Assembly: GCF_900099775.1 (NCBI RefSeq) | Contig: NZ_FMTM01000004.1 | Location: 124,001 to 188,000, forward strand | Source: Rhizobium mongolense subsp. loessense | GTDB taxonomy: Bacteria; Pseudomonadota; Alphaproteobacteria; Rhizobiales; Rhizobiaceae | Direction: 5' to 3' | DNA: 64,000 bases | Shown: one piece after another, positions 61,550 to 64,000 of the stretch | How the letters are laid out: each line of letters begins with the position of its first letter | Position numbering within the stretch: the stretch's first letter is position 1 | The notes under the pieces: generated by a model | Seen by the model: the letters and a program-made list of their open reading frames with translations, nothing else | Told to the model about the DNA's origin: nothing | Database searches by the model: none | Made by a program: the position numbers and the translations under genes

Positions 61550-63079
61550 TTATACCCTTTGGCGCTTCTTGCGTACGCGCAGGGCTTGATATGGCTTGCG
61601 CGGAATTTCGACACCAAAGGCCGCGTCGGGCTTGCCTCCCCGGACGATCGCACCGTGCCGCACAGGATGGGTCACCGGGGCCGCTACCTTCTTGGCAGAT
61701 GTGACTGTCATCTCCCAGGTGTCGATAAGATCGACGTCGTAGTCGTCGCTATCCATAGGCAGGCCCGATGACCAGATAATCGGCTGATGCTCGCCGAAAT
61801 AGATGAGACGGAAGTCCCCGTCGCCGTCACGCGCTCCCGAAACTCGAGACCACGGCCATTCCGTGACCGGGCCGATCGGGTTCAGGCCATGTTTCGCATC
61901 TGCCTCTACCAGGTCGCGGAGGAAGCCGATGCGCTTCCAGGCTTCGCCATGAAGCGCACCACCCTTCGCCCACCAGATAAGGTCTTCGGGATGCGCATAG
62001 GTTTCACCATGGCCGGCATAGCCGCCGCGCGTGAGGGTGATCCAGTAGCGGTGAACGAGCTCCTGTGCGCTCAGATTGCCCCAGGACTGCAGGATGTCGC
62101 CCTCGTATTCCGGCTCGTCGTTCACGACCGGCTTGCCATACGCATCTCGCCACTCCTGCGTCCGCTTGACGTCCGGGTTCTGAATGCAGGTGTGCGTTAC
62201 CCATGGCTTGCGATGATCATAGTTTGCCGTCACGTCGCCGTTGTGGATCGAGCGCAGATGCTGGTAAGGGTCATTTTCCTCCAAAATTTGGAAGTATCGA
62301 TCCCACTGCGCCATCGGCTTGGTATCGATCAAGAAGTCGTACTCGTTGGCAAGAGCCCACCAGATGTTGCGGTAAGCTGACAGGCGCGCCGCCAGGTAGG
62401 CGACATAGCGGAAATCCTGTTCTGCGGACATGTCTGCATAGCCCCACCTGTCGTATGGGTGGAACATGATGATGTCCGCCTCGATGCCGAGCTCGCACAA
62501 CGCGGCCACTTGCTTGTCGAGATGCTGGAAGAGCACAGGGTTAGGTCTGTCGAAGTCTTCCTTGCCATCTGCGCCCTTCTCGAAGCACGCGTAAAGGGGC
62601 TCGTTGACGTTGTATGGATAATCCTTCGGAAAGACGCCCATCCGGATCTTGTTGAAGCGGGTCTTCTTGAGGGTCTCAAGGGTCTGTTCTTGCATCCTAA
62701 GCGGCTGGTGGGTCCAAGCGTAGCAGGTCGTACCGAAGGAAAAGAACGGGCTCCCATCCGCGTAGGCGAAGTGGAATTTGTTTCGCACGCGCACCGGACC
62801 GTGATTGCCTGCCGATGGCGCGGTCGCCACCACAAAGCCGGTCTTTCCGTCGAGTGCGGCGATCTTGGAGCGAGTGCGGAAAGACCATTGTCCCTCGACG
62901 TCGGGCATAAAGCGGATACGATAGGTGTCATCGCCATCATAGAAGCCCGGCACACGCACTTGCCGGCTCTTGTGCGTGAACACGGCATCGAATGCCACGT
63001 CGACGTAGGGGTTTCCGTCGCAAGGCCCCTGAAAGGAGGCTTCGAACATTCCCCACTTTTCGACGGTTGCATCGGACAT
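61550..63079 (-). CDS. DUF5060/DUF4038-type glycoside hydrolase
   Basis: From ATG 63079 (GGAGAA upstream) the 509-residue protein has an N-terminal DUF5060 beta-sandwich (KWGMFEASFQGPCDGNPYVD) followed by a TIM-barrel DUF4038 domain: SFGTTCYAWTHQPLRMQEQT, WWALANEYDF with the likely acid/base Glu and VVNDEPEYEGD with the likely nucleophile Glu, then a small C-terminal beta domain. No signal peptide, so it acts on imported sugar. Its place between permease and ATPase genes shows a transport-coupled glycosidase; the sugar is unknown. Confidence 0.86.
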   Translation of the reverse strand: MSDATVEKWGMFEASFQGPCDGNPYVDVAFDAVFTHKSRQVRVPGFYDGDDTYRIRFMPDVEGQWSFRTRSKIAALDGKTGFVVATAPSAGNHGPVRVRNKFHFAYADGSPFFSFGTTCYAWTHQPLRMQEQTLETLKKTRFNKIRMGVFPKDYPYNVNEPLYACFEKGADGKEDFDRPNPVLFQHLDKQVAALCELGIEADIIMFHPYDRWGYADMSAEQDFRYVAYLAARLSAYRNIWWALANEYDFLIDTKPMAQWDRYFQILEENDPYQHLRSIHNGDVTANYDHRKPWVTHTCIQNPDVKRTQEWRDAYGKPVVNDEPEYEGDILQSWGNLSAQELVHRYWITLTRGGYAGHGETYAHPEDLIWWAKGGALHGEAWKRIGFLRDLVEADAKHGLNPIGPVTEWPWSRVSGARDGDGDFRLIYFGEHQPIIWSSGLPMDSDDYDVDLIDTWEMTVTSAKKVAAPVTHPVRHGAIVRGGKPDAAFGVEIPRKPYQALRVRKKRQRV

Positions 63080-63107
63080 CACATTCTCCTCGTAAAAATG
63101 TCGATTC

Positions 63108-63992
63108 TCAGCCTTTGACCGCACCGGAGGTGAGGCCGGATACGAAATAGCGCTGGAATATCAGATAGACGATCGTCGCTGGCAGGACCGTCATGACGAT
63201 CGCAGCGTTGAGCTGACCATAGTTGCTCGAGAACTGGCCCTGGAATGACATCAGGCCGAGCGGCAGGGTCCACATGTGTTGATCCTGCAGCAGCACCAGC
63301 GCCATGGCGAACTCGTTCCACGTGGAGACGAAGTCGAGAATGAGCAGTGCTGCAAGGACAGGAAGGCAGACCGGCAGAAAAATCCGTCTGAAAATCGTCA
63401 AATGGCTTGCGCCGTCAATGAGCGCTGCTTCCGAGAGTTCCTTGGGAATCCCTTTGAAGAACCCGTGCAGAATGAAAACCTGATATGGAACGCCGAACGC
63501 GATGTAGGGAAGAATGACACCGGGATAGGTGTCGATGAGGCCGAACGAGTTCACCAGGGTGAATAACGGGGCGAGCATCACCTGGAAGGGAATCATCGTG
63601 CCGAACACGACGAGCAGCAACAGTGCTTTGCTGATCATGAGCTTGATCTTGGCAAGGGCGTAGGCGGCCATCGCCGATAGCATCAGGCCCAACGGCACCT
63701 TGATGACCGTGATGATGACGCTGTTGAAGAAGGCGCTTGCGAAATTGCCGCGGCTCCACGCTGCACTGTAGTTCTCCAAGGCGAGTTCAGTCGGAGGCAT
63801 GAACGCGCCCGTGCCCGTCACCGCCGCCGGCGTCTTTAAGGATGTGAAGACTATGAAGACGAACGGCGCGATCCAGATCAGTGCCACGATTACCAAGGCG
63901 ACCCACAGACCGAGCAAGATGGGATCTCGCCTCACTGATAATGGCTCGGTCGTGAGGCGCATAGTGGTCGAACCAGTCGGCACTGCTGTCAC
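63108..63992 (-). CDS. Carbohydrate ABC transporter permease (MalG-type), second locus
   Basis: The 294-residue protein starts at GTG 63992, probably overlapping the stop of a permease gene outside the window. Six membrane segments and the EAA loop PKELSEAALIDGASHLTIFR with RIFLPVCLPVLAALLIL are typical of CUT1 permeases. GSTTMRL gives an alternative ATG at 63962. The binding protein and partner permease are expected beyond the right edge. Confidence 0.9.
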   Translation of the reverse strand: MTAVPTGSTTMRLTTEPLSVRRDPILLGLWVALVIVALIWIAPFVFIVFTSLKTPAAVTGTGAFMPPTELALENYSAAWSRGNFASAFFNSVIITVIKVPLGLMLSAMAAYALAKIKLMISKALLLLVVFGTMIPFQVMLAPLFTLVNSFGLIDTYPGVILPYIAFGVPYQVFILHGFFKGIPKELSEAALIDGASHLTIFRRIFLPVCLPVLAALLILDFVSTWNEFAMALVLLQDQHMWTLPLGLMSFQGQFSSNYGQLNAAIVMTVLPATIVYLIFQRYFVSGLTSGAVKG

Positions 63993-64000
63993 GATTCAAC

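Overview
The window reads as DNA from an alphaproteobacterium of the Rhizobiales, most likely Rhizobiaceae (Rhizobium/Sinorhizobium/Agrobacterium relatives). Coding regions are GC-rich, many genes overlap by 1-4 bases within operons, and ABC importers are very dense. Several reading frames (transposase remnants, spore-coat-U remnant, Xre/RES pair) look like proteins I know from rhizobia. I see no rRNA, tRNA, CRISPR array or replication origin. Many transporters plus IS and toxin-antitoxin debris suggest an accessory part of the genome (a large plasmid, chromid or chromosomal island), but the sequence does not prove that.

Layout. (1) 1-6.0 kb: end of an operon for an acetylated, alginate-like exopolysaccharide: phosphohexomutase (cut by the window edge), AlgK-like lipoprotein, AGE-family sugar isomerase, AlgI-like MBOAT, AlgJ/AlgX-like SGNH acetyltransferase. 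A degenerate GGDEF membrane protein follows. (2) 7.3-12.3 kb: a gene graveyard with a frameshifted VapC beside an intact VapB-like antitoxin, an IS481-type transposase fragment, an XRE regulator, and LysR, DUF4399 and spore-coat-U remnants. A secreted glycine-rich repeat protein among them appears intact. (3) 12.7-13.8 kb: a Fic protein with an operator-like repeat in its promoter. (4) 14.15-26.0 kb: a long catabolic locus joining biotin carboxylase, biotin carrier protein, a biotin-less carrier homologue, PxpB/PxpC/PxpA, an aminotransferase, a LysR regulator, an SDR dehydrogenase, a complete polar-amino-acid ABC importer and an RraA-like aldolase. This is the best candidate for an undescribed system. 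(5) 26.5-33.1 kb: two IS66-type remnants in opposite orientation flank an acetyltransferase and an agmatinase-family hydrolase with its own ABC importer and LysR regulator. (6) 33.3-38.8 kb: IclR regulator, RidA, ABC importer and a D-serine dehydratase/D-threonine aldolase-like PLP enzyme. (7) 39.3-49.9 kb: a LacI-controlled pectin/rhamnogalacturonan-type oligosaccharide locus (importer, GH28, GH105, and a large unassigned protein), with near-perfect palindromes in the divergent promoter. (8) 49.9-50.6 kb: Xre antitoxin with a truncated RES toxin. (9) 51.5-54.9 kb: NfeD-type protease, stomatin/slipin, and CBS-containing site-2 protease. (10) 54.9-60.2 kb: exported proteins (alpha/beta hydrolase lipoprotein, small protein, DUF2092, DUF1254) and an AraC regulator. 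(11) 60.5-64 kb: part of a second sugar ABC locus with a DUF5060/DUF4038 glycosidase.

Common logic: most loci pair an importer with one to three intracellular catabolic enzymes and a dedicated regulator, as expected of a soil or plant-associated scavenger. Regions 4, 5 and 6 probably handle unusual nitrogen compounds (lactam or substituted glutamate, guanidino compound, D-hydroxy amino acid). Regions 7 and 11 handle plant cell-wall oligosaccharides. All substrate names are inferences from gene context.
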